The position numbers and the translations under genes are program-made. The notes under the pieces were generated by a model, which made no database searches, was not told where the DNA came from, and worked only from the letters and a program-made list of their open reading frames with translations. Of a DNA stretch of 29,467 bases, positions 6,176-15,535 are shown piece after piece. The stretch comes from Pantoea sp. CCBC3-3-1 (GTDB lineage Bacteria; Pseudomonadota; Gammaproteobacteria; Enterobacterales; Enterobacteriaceae): the NCBI RefSeq assembly GCF_007981265.1, contig NZ_CP034365.1:1-29467 (forward strand), given 5' to 3'. Positions within the stretch are counted from its first letter, which is position 1; each line of letters opens with the position of its first letter.

Positions 6176-6452
6176 TAAGCGCTATCTTACTCTATCCCTC
6201 TTTACTGCTGCTTTGCTGCTCTGCGTAGCTGAGCCTGCGTTAGCCGACGATGTATCAACTAAGACAGGGGGATTCTTTCAGAAAATTATTGATTTTCTTA
6301 CTGACCAGCGTAAGCCAGCAATCACAATCATCTGTCTGATGATTGGTTACATCGCGCTCTTCTCACGCCAGCACATGGCATGGATCATTCCTCTCGTTAT
6401 CGGGATGATTATCTTTATTATTGCGCCTTACATCCCGTCCTGGCTTCCGTAA
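6162..6452 (+). CDS. pilX2: PilX2, VirB2-like major pilin
   Basis: 96 residues from the ATG at 6162, chosen for the AAGGAA seven bases upstream; the in-frame ATG at 6144 lacks one. The signal peptide (LTLSLFTAALLLCVAEPALA) is predicted to be cleaved after Ala28. The mature part has two hydrophobic helices (AITIICLMIGYIALF and IIPLVIGMIIFIIAPYI) joined by SRQHMAW, the normal layout of VirB2 pilins. The start overlaps the pilX1 end by 14 bases, so the two are translationally coupled. Confidence 0.85.
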   Translation: MLKINKRYLTLSLFTAALLLCVAEPALADDVSTKTGGFFQKIIDFLTDQRKPAITIICLMIGYIALFSRQHMAWIIPLVIGMIIFIIAPYIPSWLP

Positions 6453-6479
6453 TAACAATACTTAAGAGGGGGCGTATTC

Positions 6480-9239
6480 ATGAGTACCGTATTTAAAGGG
6501 CTGACACGCCCCGCTTTAGTTAGAGGGTTAGGTGTTCCACTTTACCCTTTTCTTGGAATGTGCATGGTTTGCGTTCTTCTTGGCGTCTGGATACACGATC
6601 TGTTGTATTTCCTTATCCTGCCAGGCTGGTTTGCTATAAAGCGGGTTACACAAATTGATGAGCGCTTCTTCGATTTGTTGTACCTGCGAACGGTTGTCAA
6701 AGGGCATCCGTTGGCAAACAAACGCTTCAGCGCCGTCCATTATGCGGGGAGCCAGTACGATGAAGTCGATATATCTAAAGTGGACAATTTTATGAAGCTG
6801 AAAGATCAAACGTCTATTGAAGCTCTAATCCCTTACTCCTCACACATCACTGATGACCTGGTTGTCACCAAAAATCGCGATCTGGTTGCCACATGGCAAG
6901 TTGATGGCGCTTATTTTGAATGTGTCGATGATGAAGATTTAACGCTGCTCACTGACCAGTTAAATACGCTTATTCGCAGCTTTGAAGGTAAGTCGGTAAC
7001 GTTTTACACGCACCGAGTAAGGGTAAGAAAGGAAGTTAAGGTTGATTTTAACAGTAAAATTCCTTTTGTTAACCGGGTGATGAATGATTACTATTCTTCT
7101 CTTTCAAAACCTGAATACTTTGAGAATAAACTTTACCTGACGATATGTTATAAGCCATTCAATATTGAAGATAAGGTTTCACATCTTCTTTCAAAGAAAA
7201 AAGGTAATAAGAAAATATTTGATGAGCCTATCAATGATATGAATGAAATATGTGGAAGGCTTGATACATATCTTTCTCGTTTTCATGCTCATCGTCTTGG
7301 CCTGGTTGAAGAGAACGGGCGCGTCTTTTCAGATCAGCTTTCGCTTTTCCAGTATCTGCTGTCTGGCAAGTGGCAAAAGGTTAGGGTGACGAACAGTCCT
7401 TTCTATACCTACCTGGGAGGGAAAGATTTATTCTTTGGTAATGATGCCGGGCAGATTACAGCGTCTGAAAATGCAAGGTATTTTCGCTCTATTGAGATTA
7501 AAGACTACTTTCAGGAAACCGATGCGGGCATCTTCGATGCGCTGATGTATCTTCCTGTTGAATACGTCTTTACATCGTCTTTCACGTCTATGGATAAACA
7601 GGCCGCAATCAAGGCGCTTGACGATCAGATAGAAAAACTTGAAATGACGGATGATGCTGCAAAATCACAGCTTGCTGATTTGCATGTTGGGTTAGACATG
7701 GTGTCGAGCGGGTACAACTCGTTTGGTAAGTGTCACCTGACACTTGTTATCTTTGCTGACTCTCCAGAACGCCTGGTTAAAGATACGACTATCGTTACCA
7801 CTACCTTAGAAGATTTGGGGCTTGTTGTTACGTACTCTACCTTAAGCCTGGGCGCTGCATTTTTTTCGCAGTTGCCAGGCAACTATAACCTGCGTCCGCG
7901 CCTCAGTATTCTTAGTAGTCTCAACTTTGCTGAGATGGAGAGTTTCCATAATTTCTTCCACGGTAAGGCAGACGGAAACACCTGGGGAAAAAGCTTAATG
8001 GCTCTTCGCGGCTCTGGTAATGACGTTTACCACCTCAATTATCACATGACGACAGAGAACATTAACTTTTTCGGCAAAAACCCTACGCTGGGGCATTGTG
8101 AAATCCTGGGAACCTCCAACGTAGGTAAAACCGTTCTAATGATGACCATGTCTTATGCGGCACAGCAATTCGGTACCCCTGAATCATTTCCGGCGAACCG
8201 CAAAGTCAGAAAACTTACTACTGTTTTCTTTGATAAGGACAGAGCCGGTGAAGTGGGTATTCGTGCTATGGGAGGGGCTTATTTCCGCGTGAAAGGTGGA
8301 GAGCCTACCGGGTGGAATCCGGCAGCTCTGCCGCCAACTAAGCGAAACATAGCTTTTGTCAAAGACATCATAAGGCTGATATGCAAGCTGAATGGTAACA
8401 CCGTTGACGATTACCAGAACACGCTCATCTCGTCAGCCGTAGAGAGGCTCATGGAGAGGGAGGATCGTTCTTACCCAATCAGTAAGCTTATCCCGCTCAT
8501 CATGGAGCCGGACGATGTTGAGACAAAGCGACATGGGATTAAAGCTCGCCTCAGAGCATGGAAGCAGGGCGGCGAATATGGATGGTTACTCGACAATGCC
8601 TCCGATTCCTTTGACGTCACTAATCTGGATGTTTTCGGCATCGATGGAACAGAGTTTCTTGATGATAAGGTTGTCGCTCCGGTTGCGTCTTTTTACCTCA
8701 TTTATCGGGTAACAATGCTGGCAGACGGTCGCCGATTGCTGATCTACATGGATGAGTTTTGGCAATGGATAAACAACGATGCTTTCAAGGATTTTGTTTA
8801 TAACAAGCTCAAAACCGGACGTAAGCTCGATATGGTTCTTGTGCCTGCAACGCAGTCACCGGATGAGCTAATCAAGTCACCCATTGCCGCAGCAGTCAGG
8901 GAGCAATGCGCAACACATATCTATCTCGCTAACCCTAAAGCAAAGCGCAGTGAGTATGTTGACGAGCTTCAGGTAAGAGATCTCTATTTCGACAAAATCA
9001 AAGCTATTGACCCTTTGTCTCGACAATTCCTGGTCGTTAAAAACCCGCAACGGCAGGGCGAACGGGATGACTTTGCAGCCTTTGCAAAATTAGACCTGGG
9101 TAAAGCGGCTTACTACCTTCCTATCCTCAGTGCTTCAGCAGAACAACTGGAGTTGTTCGACGAGATTTGGTCTGAAGGTATGGCACCGGAAGACTGGATT
9201 GATACCTATCTTGAACGCGCTAACCGTGGAGTAAGATAA
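6480..9239 (+). CDS. pilX3-4: PilX3-4, VirB3-VirB4 fusion ATPase
   Basis: 919 residues. The first ~90 residues are VirB3-like, with a hydrophobic hairpin (FLGMCMVCVLLGVWI, LLYFLILPGWFAI). The rest is VirB4, with Walker A GTSNVGKT (544-551) and Walker B LLIYMDEFWQW (Asp758/Glu759), plus the VirB4 C-terminal TQSPDEL and DFAAFAKLDL regions. It powers pilus assembly and substrate transfer at the inner membrane. The VirB3-VirB4 fusion is normal for the R6K/IncX type of system. RBS GAGGGGG. The gene is immediately followed by pilX5 with one spare base, so coupling is likely. Confidence 0.93.
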   Translation: MSTVFKGLTRPALVRGLGVPLYPFLGMCMVCVLLGVWIHDLLYFLILPGWFAIKRVTQIDERFFDLLYLRTVVKGHPLANKRFSAVHYAGSQYDEVDISKVDNFMKLKDQTSIEALIPYSSHITDDLVVTKNRDLVATWQVDGAYFECVDDEDLTLLTDQLNTLIRSFEGKSVTFYTHRVRVRKEVKVDFNSKIPFVNRVMNDYYSSLSKPEYFENKLYLTICYKPFNIEDKVSHLLSKKKGNKKIFDEPINDMNEICGRLDTYLSRFHAHRLGLVEENGRVFSDQLSLFQYLLSGKWQKVRVTNSPFYTYLGGKDLFFGNDAGQITASENARYFRSIEIKDYFQETDAGIFDALMYLPVEYVFTSSFTSMDKQAAIKALDDQIEKLEMTDDAAKSQLADLHVGLDMVSSGYNSFGKCHLTLVIFADSPERLVKDTTIVTTTLEDLGLVVTYSTLSLGAAFFSQLPGNYNLRPRLSILSSLNFAEMESFHNFFHGKADGNTWGKSLMALRGSGNDVYHLNYHMTTENINFFGKNPTLGHCEILGTSNVGKTVLMMTMSYAAQQFGTPESFPANRKVRKLTTVFFDKDRAGEVGIRAMGGAYFRVKGGEPTGWNPAALPPTKRNIAFVKDIIRLICKLNGNTVDDYQNTLISSAVERLMEREDRSYPISKLIPLIMEPDDVETKRHGIKARLRAWKQGGEYGWLLDNASDSFDVTNLDVFGIDGTEFLDDKVVAPVASFYLIYRVTMLADGRRLLIYMDEFWQWINNDAFKDFVYNKLKTGRKLDMVLVPATQSPDELIKSPIAAAVREQCATHIYLANPKAKRSEYVDELQVRDLYFDKIKAIDPLSRQFLVVKNPQRQGERDDFAAFAKLDLGKAAYYLPILSASAEQLELFDEIWSEGMAPEDWIDTYLERANRGVR

Positions 9240-9240
9240 A

Positions 9241-9978
9241 ATGAAGAAACTATATCTGGCAGTAGCATTAAGCTGTTTCTCAGTAAACGCTCTAGCCCTG
9301 GCCGAGGGCGTGATCGTCCATGATGCAAAATCAGCCATCGATACGGCTTCGCAATGGGGGAAAGAAGCGAAGCAGTGGCAGAAAGAACTCACCGCCTATA
9401 AAGATGAACTGTTAACTAAAACCGGTATTCGTGACGTTCAGGGGCTTGTGCAGGATGCTCAGTCTGTTAGTAAGGAACTGACTGACATCTACGAACAGGG
9501 CAACTCCTTTATTGATAGTTACATACAAAACCCTAACGGCACGCTATCAGAGAAAGCTAAATCGCTTCTTACTGATTATCGCGTTACTGATACGTGCAAA
9601 GGGCTGGGCTATACAGGTAACCTCGTTCGCGGTTGTGAAGCCTCTTTCCTCTCTCAACTCGCCGGGGTTGAGTACGGCAACCAGCTCGAAAGTAAGCTTC
9701 GCAAAGACAACGCATCGATGAAAGACCTTATCGATCAGGTTAAAAATGCGAAGGACACCAAAGCCACGCAGGACGCGACGAACGCCATTTCGCTGGAAAA
9801 TCTGAAGTTTGAGAAGCTTAAATTTCAGTATGAAATGTATCGCGATAAGCAGCGCGATCTAGCACAATACAAAGAGAAAATGGCTCAGGCTACTTACCAG
9901 AAACAACAGTTAGACGCCGTAAATGAGCCACTTTCTTATAAGGAACAATTTACGAAACAGAGTTTTGACCTTAACTAA
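9241..9978 (+). CDS. pilX5: PilX5, VirB5-like minor pilin
   Basis: 245 residues with a signal peptide (KKLYLAVALSCFSVNALA). The mature protein is almost entirely helical and polar, with heptad-like stretches (LKFEKLKFQYEMYRDKQRDL), as in VirB5/TraC pilus-tip adhesins. Three Cys residues are in or after the signal, two of them (TCKGLG, RGCEAS) positioned for a disulfide. Begins one base after the pilX3-4 stop. Confidence 0.88.
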   Translation: MKKLYLAVALSCFSVNALALAEGVIVHDAKSAIDTASQWGKEAKQWQKELTAYKDELLTKTGIRDVQGLVQDAQSVSKELTDIYEQGNSFIDSYIQNPNGTLSEKAKSLLTDYRVTDTCKGLGYTGNLVRGCEASFLSQLAGVEYGNQLESKLRKDNASMKDLIDQVKNAKDTKATQDATNAISLENLKFEKLKFQYEMYRDKQRDLAQYKEKMAQATYQKQQLDAVNEPLSYKEQFTKQSFDLN

Positions 9979-9984
9979 GGAGTC

Positions 9985-10248
9985 ATGATGAGAAAGCTAA
10001 ATTTAATTCTGGTTGCAACAGGGTTGTCGTTCTTTTTAGCCGGATGTGAGGACGTTAAATCTGTTGATTGGTGGCAATCTCATCCTGATGAAGCGGGTAA
10101 AAAAGTGTCCGAGTGCAAGCAATCCGGCGATGACAGTGAAAATTGTCGTAATGCTAAAGATGGTTTGTTTCGTTATCAGCAGCTACACGCAAAATCACCG
10201 TCTTATAAGGACGCTTTTAAAAGCCCTACGAGTAAAGGTGAAAAATAA
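9985..10248 (+). CDS. eex: Eex, entry-exclusion lipoprotein (EexN-like)
   Basis: 87 residues with a lipobox LAGC (Cys21) after a hydrophobic signal, giving a mature lipoprotein of about 67 residues. The mature part carries VKSVDWWQSHPDEAGKK and CKQSGDDSENCRNAKDG, the conserved EexN motif with a probable Cys pair. In related plasmids the protein at this position, between virB5 and virB6, blocks entry of a second copy of the same plasmid. An ATG at 9988 is an equally good start. RBS AAGGAG. Confidence 0.82.
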   Translation: MMRKLNLILVATGLSFFLAGCEDVKSVDWWQSHPDEAGKKVSECKQSGDDSENCRNAKDGLFRYQQLHAKSPSYKDAFKSPTSKGEK

Positions 10249-10260
10249 AAAGGAGCCTTT

Positions 10261-11316
10261 ATGGCAACTTCTGATTTTTTCCAAACCGCTCGCGATGTAA
10301 TACTTAATACTCTTGACCAGTCAAGTACTGGTCAATTAGAACGTATTTCGTCAATTGCATCCTCGCTGGGAAAGTTTGGAATATCAATATATATACTCTG
10401 GTATGCATATACCGTAATAATTGGGAAACAAAAGTCAGCCGTCCAGGATTTTTTATGGAATTTATGCAGGTTCTGGATGATATTGATTTTCGTAACTAAT
10501 ATGGGAGGCTGGTTAGATAGTGCAACTCAAGCTATAGATGGTCTGAAAGATTCATTTGCTGGCGGTGATCCGTGGTTATGGCTTGACCAGCTTTGGACTA
10601 AAACCCAACAGGTTGCAGCCTTCCTCATGTCTAAAGACCCTTCTACCTACGTTAAAACCGATGGCGCAATAGCTGCAATATTTACTTACGCAGGTGGCGT
10701 AGTTGCCCTTTTACTATGTTCCATCGTTTATTTTTCGGCAGAAGTCACGCTCAAGGTTCTTACCGTAACAGCGCCTTTATTCATTGTGTGTTTGTCTTTC
10801 GGGTTTTTAAGGCAAATGTTTAATAGCTGGCTTCAGCTTATATTTAGCTCCTTACTGATTTTCCTTTTTGGTGCTTTGGCTTTGAAAGCAGGTACGACTT
10901 TCTTTAACGGTATTCTTTCCGTATCAGTGCAGGATGCCGAACCGCTCAACCTGATAGCTACAGGTGCAACAGCAATGGTCGCGGGTGCATTTATGGCCTG
11001 GATTATCTGGCAGGCAAAAACCTATGCGTCACAGCTTGCCGGAGTTGGTGTTGAAGGAGCTTTACAGGGGGCGGCTGCTATGGGGCTAGGTGCGGCAGCA
11101 TTCGGAGCCGGGCGCATGGCAGGTAAAGTGCTTGGCATGGGGAAAAATGCCGGGGCGGGTATGTTTAAGGGCTTACGGCGTGATAAAGGCGGTCTGAGTG
11201 AGTCCAACGGTGTTTCAGGAAAACTTGGTAATCTGGCAGGGCAAGGTATAAATATCGGAGCCAAGAAACTACGTAACGCAGCCGTTGAAATGGCAAAGAA
11301 AAAATATGGAGGCTAA
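10261..11316 (+). CDS. pilX6: PilX6, VirB6-like polytopic channel protein
   Basis: 351 residues with several membrane segments (ISIYILWYAYTVIIG, FWMILIFVTNMGG, GVVALLLCSIVYF, VTAPLFIVCLSFGF, LIFSSLLIFLFGALAL, AMVAGAFMAWIIW) and an extracytoplasmic loop between the second and third. The C-terminus after about residue 265 is Gly/Ala-rich and basic (GAAAMGLGAAAFGAGRMAGK), typical of VirB6. It forms the inner-membrane part of the channel. RBS AAGGAG; stop followed directly by the small open frame at 11317. Confidence 0.88.
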   Translation: MATSDFFQTARDVILNTLDQSSTGQLERISSIASSLGKFGISIYILWYAYTVIIGKQKSAVQDFLWNLCRFWMILIFVTNMGGWLDSATQAIDGLKDSFAGGDPWLWLDQLWTKTQQVAAFLMSKDPSTYVKTDGAIAAIFTYAGGVVALLLCSIVYFSAEVTLKVLTVTAPLFIVCLSFGFLRQMFNSWLQLIFSSLLIFLFGALALKAGTTFFNGILSVSVQDAEPLNLIATGATAMVAGAFMAWIIWQAKTYASQLAGVGVEGALQGAAAMGLGAAAFGAGRMAGKVLGMGKNAGAGMFKGLRRDKGGLSESNGVSGKLGNLAGQGINIGAKKLRNAAVEMAKKKYGG

Positions 11317-11409
11317 ATGAAACCTGAAATGTTTTTTTATTTAATGCTTATTTATGTAATGCTTATCCTTGTTGCGTGTACAATGGCTTTTATTTACGCC
11401 TTCATGTAA
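11317..11409 (+). CDS. Possible 30-residue membrane peptide between pilX6 and pilX7
   Basis: Open frame MKPEMFFYLMLIYVMLILVA, then CTMAFIYAFM, one continuous hydrophobic helix. The start overlaps the pilX6 stop region (TATGGAGGCTAAATG), where GGAGG supplies a strong ribosome site eight bases upstream. No family recognised. The good ribosome site makes translation likely; 71 bases without a gene separate it from pilX7. Confidence 0.5.
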   Translation: MKPEMFFYLMLIYVMLILVACTMAFIYAFM

Positions 11410-11480
11410 TTGATTTCCTCAATCTGGTTTTTGCCGCTGCATAAAGCAGTGGCTCTCTTATTTTAAAATTTAGGTGGAAT

Positions 11481-11609
11481 ATGAAGAAATTAATCACTGT
11501 TATTGTGATGCTTTGCCTTGTCGGTTGTCAGGCAAAACATGAACTACCGCCAGTGTCAGGTAAAAGCGAACCTGTTAACTCAGCCGAGGTGATGAAAAAT
11601 GGAATTTAA
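11481..11609 (+). CDS. pilX7: PilX7, VirB7-like lipoprotein
   Basis: 42 residues: MKKLITVIVMLCLVGCQAKH then a short Pro-rich tail (ELPPVSGKSEPVNSAEV). The lipobox LVGC gives a lipid-modified Cys at residue 16. It is small, just before virB8, and overlaps pilX8 by 11 bases, as VirB7 genes do. It would help VirB9 (PilX9) stabilise the outer-membrane core. RBS AGGTGG. Confidence 0.8.
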   Translation: MKKLITVIVMLCLVGCQAKHELPPVSGKSEPVNSAEVMKNGI

Positions 11610-12327
11610 AATTCCGCAGTTAAAAAACTTCTCCTTCAAAAAGAAAAAAGAGGTGACTGATTCATCTACTTCTTTTGAAGAAAAAAACCAAAGGCTTCAG
11701 GAAAAGATGAACCGTGTTTATAAATACGGTGGCATGTCAGGAATAGCAGTAGGGCTATTATCTCTTCTGGCGTTAAATGCAGCTTTGCCGCTTAAAGAAA
11801 CGGTTGTAGAGGCATATCTGATTAACGGCGTAACTGGAGTGGCTGAAAGATTAACTTCTGTCAAAAAAGAACATCTATCAGAAGATGAAGCTTTAGCAAA
11901 ATACTTTATTGCTCAGTATATAAAGCGCAGGGAAGGATATAATTATTTCAGCCTTCAGCATGACTATGATTATGTGCTGCTTTACAGTGCTGAAAATGTT
12001 GCCACTAATTACAATGCCCTAATCAATGGAAAAGACTCGCCTAAGATTGTTTATAAAAAGGCCGAGCAAACAGCGACAGTGCAGGATGACCCATCCATTA
12101 TTTTAAGTTCTTCATCACGTCCTGATGATAAAGATAAAGGTGCTTATATCCGTTTCCGGTTAAAAATCCGTGATGTGGCAAGTGGCGCAGAAAAAGATGA
12201 GTACTGGAATGTAAGGCTGACATATCGCATCGAGCCAGAAGTAGAAATGGCATCGGGTGAAAGGAATAACAATCCGCTTAAGTTTGTAGTGACTAGCTAT
12301 GCTCGCGACAAAGAAGATAAAGGGTAA
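11599..12327 (+). CDS. pilX8: PilX8, VirB8-like inner-membrane scaffold
   Basis: 242 residues. A basic cytoplasmic N-terminus (FSFKKKKEV) and a short helix are followed by one membrane segment (about 44-63, GGMSGIAVGLLSLLALNAAL) and a periplasmic NTF2-like VirB8 domain (AKYFIAQYIKRREGYNYFSL, IRFRLKIRDVASGAEKDEYW, PLKFVVTSY). The conserved YIxxREGY motif of VirB8 is present. It bridges the core complex and inner-membrane parts. Confidence 0.9.
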   Translation: MEFKIPQLKNFSFKKKKEVTDSSTSFEEKNQRLQEKMNRVYKYGGMSGIAVGLLSLLALNAALPLKETVVEAYLINGVTGVAERLTSVKKEHLSEDEALAKYFIAQYIKRREGYNYFSLQHDYDYVLLYSAENVATNYNALINGKDSPKIVYKKAEQTATVQDDPSIILSSSSRPDDKDKGAYIRFRLKIRDVASGAEKDEYWNVRLTYRIEPEVEMASGERNNNPLKFVVTSYARDKEDKG

Positions 12328-12332
12328 AGCAC

Positions 12333-13262
12333 ATGAAATTAAAAATGAATGCGTTACTTATCGCTGTTCTTATGGCTTCCAATATATGTAGCGCTGCCGT
12401 TATGCCAACTGGAAGTCGATATGATCCTAGAAACCAGCTTGTCACCTACAATCCGCAAAACACTACTGTCATAAACAGCGCGGTCGGATATACAACGACA
12501 CTGGTTTTTGATGACGATGAAACTGTTATCAGTGCCAGAACGGGTTTTCCGCAAGGTTGGTCGGTGAATAAAGAGGACAACATTGTTTATCTGGAAGTTC
12601 AGCCCGTCAAACAGACGGTACAAAATAACAACACTGATGAGGATGGAAAACAATCATCTGAAGTGGTCAATGTTGCCCTCGACCCTGAAAACGATTTAGA
12701 GCGCTGGAGAACAAACCTCTTTGTTCGTACAACCAAACGTAATTACAGCATGGAGCTTAATGCCAAGACGTTCAAGCAACCGGACAAAATTGCATTCGTC
12801 ATAAACTACCAGTACCCGCAGGAACGGCGCAAAGAGCAGGCAGAGATCGAGAAAAAGCGTATTGCGGCTTACAACAAGCAGAAGGAAGAGATGGCTATAA
12901 ACCGTGAGCTGGAAAACGCCAAATCACCTCGCAACTGGCAATACACAAAGCGCGTTGCTGATGGTAGTCAGGATATAAGCCCGGATTTTGCTTTTGATGA
13001 TGGACGCTATACCTGGTTTGGATTCAGCCCCATGAAAAAGATACCAAGTGTCTCTGTTATGAGCGGTGATGAAGAAACGCTCACCAACCCTGTAATAGTC
13101 ACTCGCGGTCAAAATACATTGCTTGGCGTTCCCGTAGACAAGCGGTTTGTTTTACGCATGGGTAAACAGGTTGTCGGTATTGAAAACCGTGGATTCGGTA
13201 AAGTCCAGCTTCCAGCCGGAGACACCGTATCCCCGACAGTAGAAAAAGAGGTGATCCAGTGA
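12333..13262 (+). CDS. pilX9: PilX9, VirB9-like outer-membrane core protein
   Basis: 309 residues with a signal peptide ending near NICSA (residue 21). The N-terminal domain starts GSRYDPRNQLVTYNPQNT, the usual VirB9 opening (DxRxxxVxYxP). The C-terminal domain carries DDGRYTWFGFSPMKKIPSVS and LRMGKQVVGIENRGFG, the conserved VirB9 C-terminal pattern that binds VirB7. A charged linker (KRIAAYNKQKEEMAINRELE) lies between. The stop overlaps the pilX10 start (GTGA). Confidence 0.9.
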   Translation: MKLKMNALLIAVLMASNICSAAVMPTGSRYDPRNQLVTYNPQNTTVINSAVGYTTTLVFDDDETVISARTGFPQGWSVNKEDNIVYLEVQPVKQTVQNNNTDEDGKQSSEVVNVALDPENDLERWRTNLFVRTTKRNYSMELNAKTFKQPDKIAFVINYQYPQERRKEQAEIEKKRIAAYNKQKEEMAINRELENAKSPRNWQYTKRVADGSQDISPDFAFDDGRYTWFGFSPMKKIPSVSVMSGDEETLTNPVIVTRGQNTLLGVPVDKRFVLRMGKQVVGIENRGFGKVQLPAGDTVSPTVEKEVIQ

Positions 13263-14476
13263 GCGAACAGGAAAACAAAATCCCGACTGCTGTAGAAATA
13301 GAGCGCGAGCTACGTGAGCGCCGGCAGAAGGAACTAGAGGAAGCCAATAAAGAAGGTGAACAGGAAGAATCTACAGGAACAGCACAACGACTCGGCATCG
13401 AGAAACTTAAAAAATCCCGTAAGGGTATGATAGTGCTGCTTGCCGCCTTCCTTCTCTTAGCTGTTGGGGTAAGTTTTTATTTTGTACCGTCGATTATTCG
13501 TTCAATGTCCAGTTCTGATGACAAGCCAGCAAACCAGACCGTTCCAACAGGCACAGTAAAGCGCCAGACAGGATTAAGTGATGATGTTGATCCATTTAAT
13601 CAGACCACGCAGGGGCAGAAAGAGGACGATAAAGGCACCACAAAGGACGACTCAGGCAAACATGAGCAGTCAGAGACTAAGCCAGAGAATATGCAACAGA
13701 GGTACAGCCGAGCGCTTGACGTTGCTTATGGGGGTAGTAGTGGTTCTGGAAGCAGCAATAGCTCTGCACCGACCTCACAGGAACATAAAGATGACCCTAG
13801 AGAGGGTTCAGGAAGTTCTGAGGGAACTGTAGAACCGGTTAAAAACGGGGCAGTCTCATTGTCTGATATAAAACGTGTTCCATATGACCCTAATCTGTTT
13901 ATTCCTGAAAATACCGCTATCAAATGCTCCCTCGACAGGCGATTTATATCGGATCTTGCCGGAAAGCTTACATGCACCATTAATGAGGACGTTTACAGCG
14001 CTAACCGCAACGTAAAACTCATTAAAAAAGGAACGGCAGCTTATCTCATGTATAAATCTGGCATGTTACGACACGGTCAGGGTGCCGTGTTTATCGCTGC
14101 CACTAAACTCCGAACGAGGGAAGAGCCATTCATTGATATTCCTCTTATAGATACCCAGGCAGCAGGGGCTATGGGTGAAGCTGGGGCGACTGGCTGGATT
14201 GACACTCATTTTAGCGACCGTTTCCTCGGAGCTATGATGATAGGTATGATCCCCGACTTTGCTCAGGCTGCAAGCGGGGCAGCAAAAAACAATAAAGATA
14301 ATCAGACCGATTACACAGCAAACAGCCGCCAGGCATTTGCTGATATTGCGAGAGAGTCTTTCTCCAATAGCGTAAACATCCCTCCTACGCTCTATAAAAA
14401 TCAGGGCGAAATTATTACGCTTATCGTTGGTCAAGATCTGGATTTCTCAAAAATCTACAAGCTGAAATTGAAATAA
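13259..14476 (+). CDS. pilX10: PilX10, VirB10-like core protein
   Basis: 405 residues, GTG start overlapping the pilX9 stop. A charged cytoplasmic N-terminus (ELRERRQKELEEANKEGEQ) is followed by one membrane helix (about 56-78), then a disordered Ser/Gly/Pro- and Lys-rich periplasmic stretch with GGSSGSGSSNSS, then the TrbI/VirB10 domain from about residue 215 (LFIPENTAIKCSLDRRFISD, LIKKGTAAYLMYKSG, LTCTINEDVYSANR, TGWIDTHFSDRFLGAMMIGM). The conserved antenna region and GQDLDFSKIY end match the family. It spans both membranes and senses ATPase action. Confidence 0.92.
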   Translation: MSEQENKIPTAVEIERELRERRQKELEEANKEGEQEESTGTAQRLGIEKLKKSRKGMIVLLAAFLLLAVGVSFYFVPSIIRSMSSSDDKPANQTVPTGTVKRQTGLSDDVDPFNQTTQGQKEDDKGTTKDDSGKHEQSETKPENMQQRYSRALDVAYGGSSGSGSSNSSAPTSQEHKDDPREGSGSSEGTVEPVKNGAVSLSDIKRVPYDPNLFIPENTAIKCSLDRRFISDLAGKLTCTINEDVYSANRNVKLIKKGTAAYLMYKSGMLRHGQGAVFIAATKLRTREEPFIDIPLIDTQAAGAMGEAGATGWIDTHFSDRFLGAMMIGMIPDFAQAASGAAKNNKDNQTDYTANSRQAFADIARESFSNSVNIPPTLYKNQGEIITLIVGQDLDFSKIYKLKLK

Positions 14477-14493
14477 GAGGCCAGTTAACGGTT

Positions 14494-15531
14494 ATGACAG
14501 TAAATAATGAAAATCGTCATATTGTTTATGACATAGTTAATGATTACTTTAGCAAGTGGCTAAACAATTCAGATGGGCTTACTGAAATAGCCGTTAACAG
14601 ACCTGATGAGTTGTTCACTAAAATAAAGGGGAGGTGGAAAAAAGAAGAAACAAGCATGAGTTTTCAAGATTGTCTGTCCTTTGCTTCATCGATTGCCGAT
14701 TACCATGATGAGGGTTCTGTCACTCCCGAATATCCATTGCGCTCAGCTACCTTACCCGACGGCGAACGTGTCCAGATAGTTATCCCTCCGGCAACTGAAA
14801 AAGAAACCGTGTCAATAACGATAAGGAAGCCATCAAGCGTTTTTCTCAATCATGAGCATTTTGTTAAGCAAGGTTTTTATTCGAAGTTGAATGAAGGTAT
14901 CGACTTTGGAAGTAATCAGGATGATCTTAGCGAACTTTATCGAAAGAAACGGTTTGAAGAGTTTATCCCGGAATGTTTAAGACACGGTAAGACTATGGTT
15001 TTTTGCGCTGGCACAGGCGCAGGGAAAACCACCTTTGCTAATGCTTGTCTTGAATTTATTCCTCATCATTTACGCTGTATTTCCATTGAAGATACTGATG
15101 AGGCGAAGTTTAAATTCCATGAAAATCACGTAAAACTTTTCTACCCCGCCGAGGGTGAAAACAAAATTGTTACCTCCGCTACTTTGCTACGTTCGGGTTT
15201 CCGTATGAATCCTGACAGGATTTTAAGTACTGAGATTCGAGGTGCTGAAGCATGGGATTTTCTAAAAGGCGCAAGCTCTGGTCATGCGGGAAATCTAACG
15301 ACAGTACATGAAGACAATCCCATAGATGCCGTTTTAGGTATTGTACAGCGATGCTATATGAATCCAGAATGTCAAAACCTTCCTTACAATATCATCCTGA
15401 GACGTGTTTTAAGTAATATCGATGTGATAATGAGCATTAAGTATATGGGTGAAGAAGATACTCGTTTTGCTTCAGGTATCTACTACCGTCCGGTTGATTT
15501 TGAAAAATACTTTTCAATGCTTAAGGAGTAA
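14494..15531 (+). CDS. pilX11: PilX11, VirB11-like secretion ATPase
   Basis: 345 residues. Walker A is AGTGAGKTT (about 172-180); downstream are the Asp box (CISIEDTDE), the Walker B-like RILSTEIRGAEAWDFL, and the His box SGHAGNLTTVHEDNP, which place it in the VirB11/PulE-type hexameric ATPases. The N-terminal domain (EIAVNRPDELFTKIKGRWKK) is the usual VirB11 N-terminal fold. It switches the machine between pilus assembly and DNA transfer. Followed closely by taxB. Confidence 0.93.
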   Translation: MTVNNENRHIVYDIVNDYFSKWLNNSDGLTEIAVNRPDELFTKIKGRWKKEETSMSFQDCLSFASSIADYHDEGSVTPEYPLRSATLPDGERVQIVIPPATEKETVSITIRKPSSVFLNHEHFVKQGFYSKLNEGIDFGSNQDDLSELYRKKRFEEFIPECLRHGKTMVFCAGTGAGKTTFANACLEFIPHHLRCISIEDTDEAKFKFHENHVKLFYPAEGENKIVTSATLLRSGFRMNPDRILSTEIRGAEAWDFLKGASSGHAGNLTTVHEDNPIDAVLGIVQRCYMNPECQNLPYNIILRRVLSNIDVIMSIKYMGEEDTRFASGIYYRPVDFEKYFSMLKE

Positions 15532-15535
15532 AGTA

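Noticed and set aside
11022..11264. Antisense open frame over pilX6
   Set aside because: It is a Pro/Ala-rich mirror of the Gly/Ala-rich PilX6 tail, typical of antisense shadow frames.
15449..15535. Extended start for taxB inside pilX11
   Set aside because: The extension lies in the pilX11 coding region and lacks homology; the ATG at 15536 has a good ribosome site and begins the usual membrane helix.
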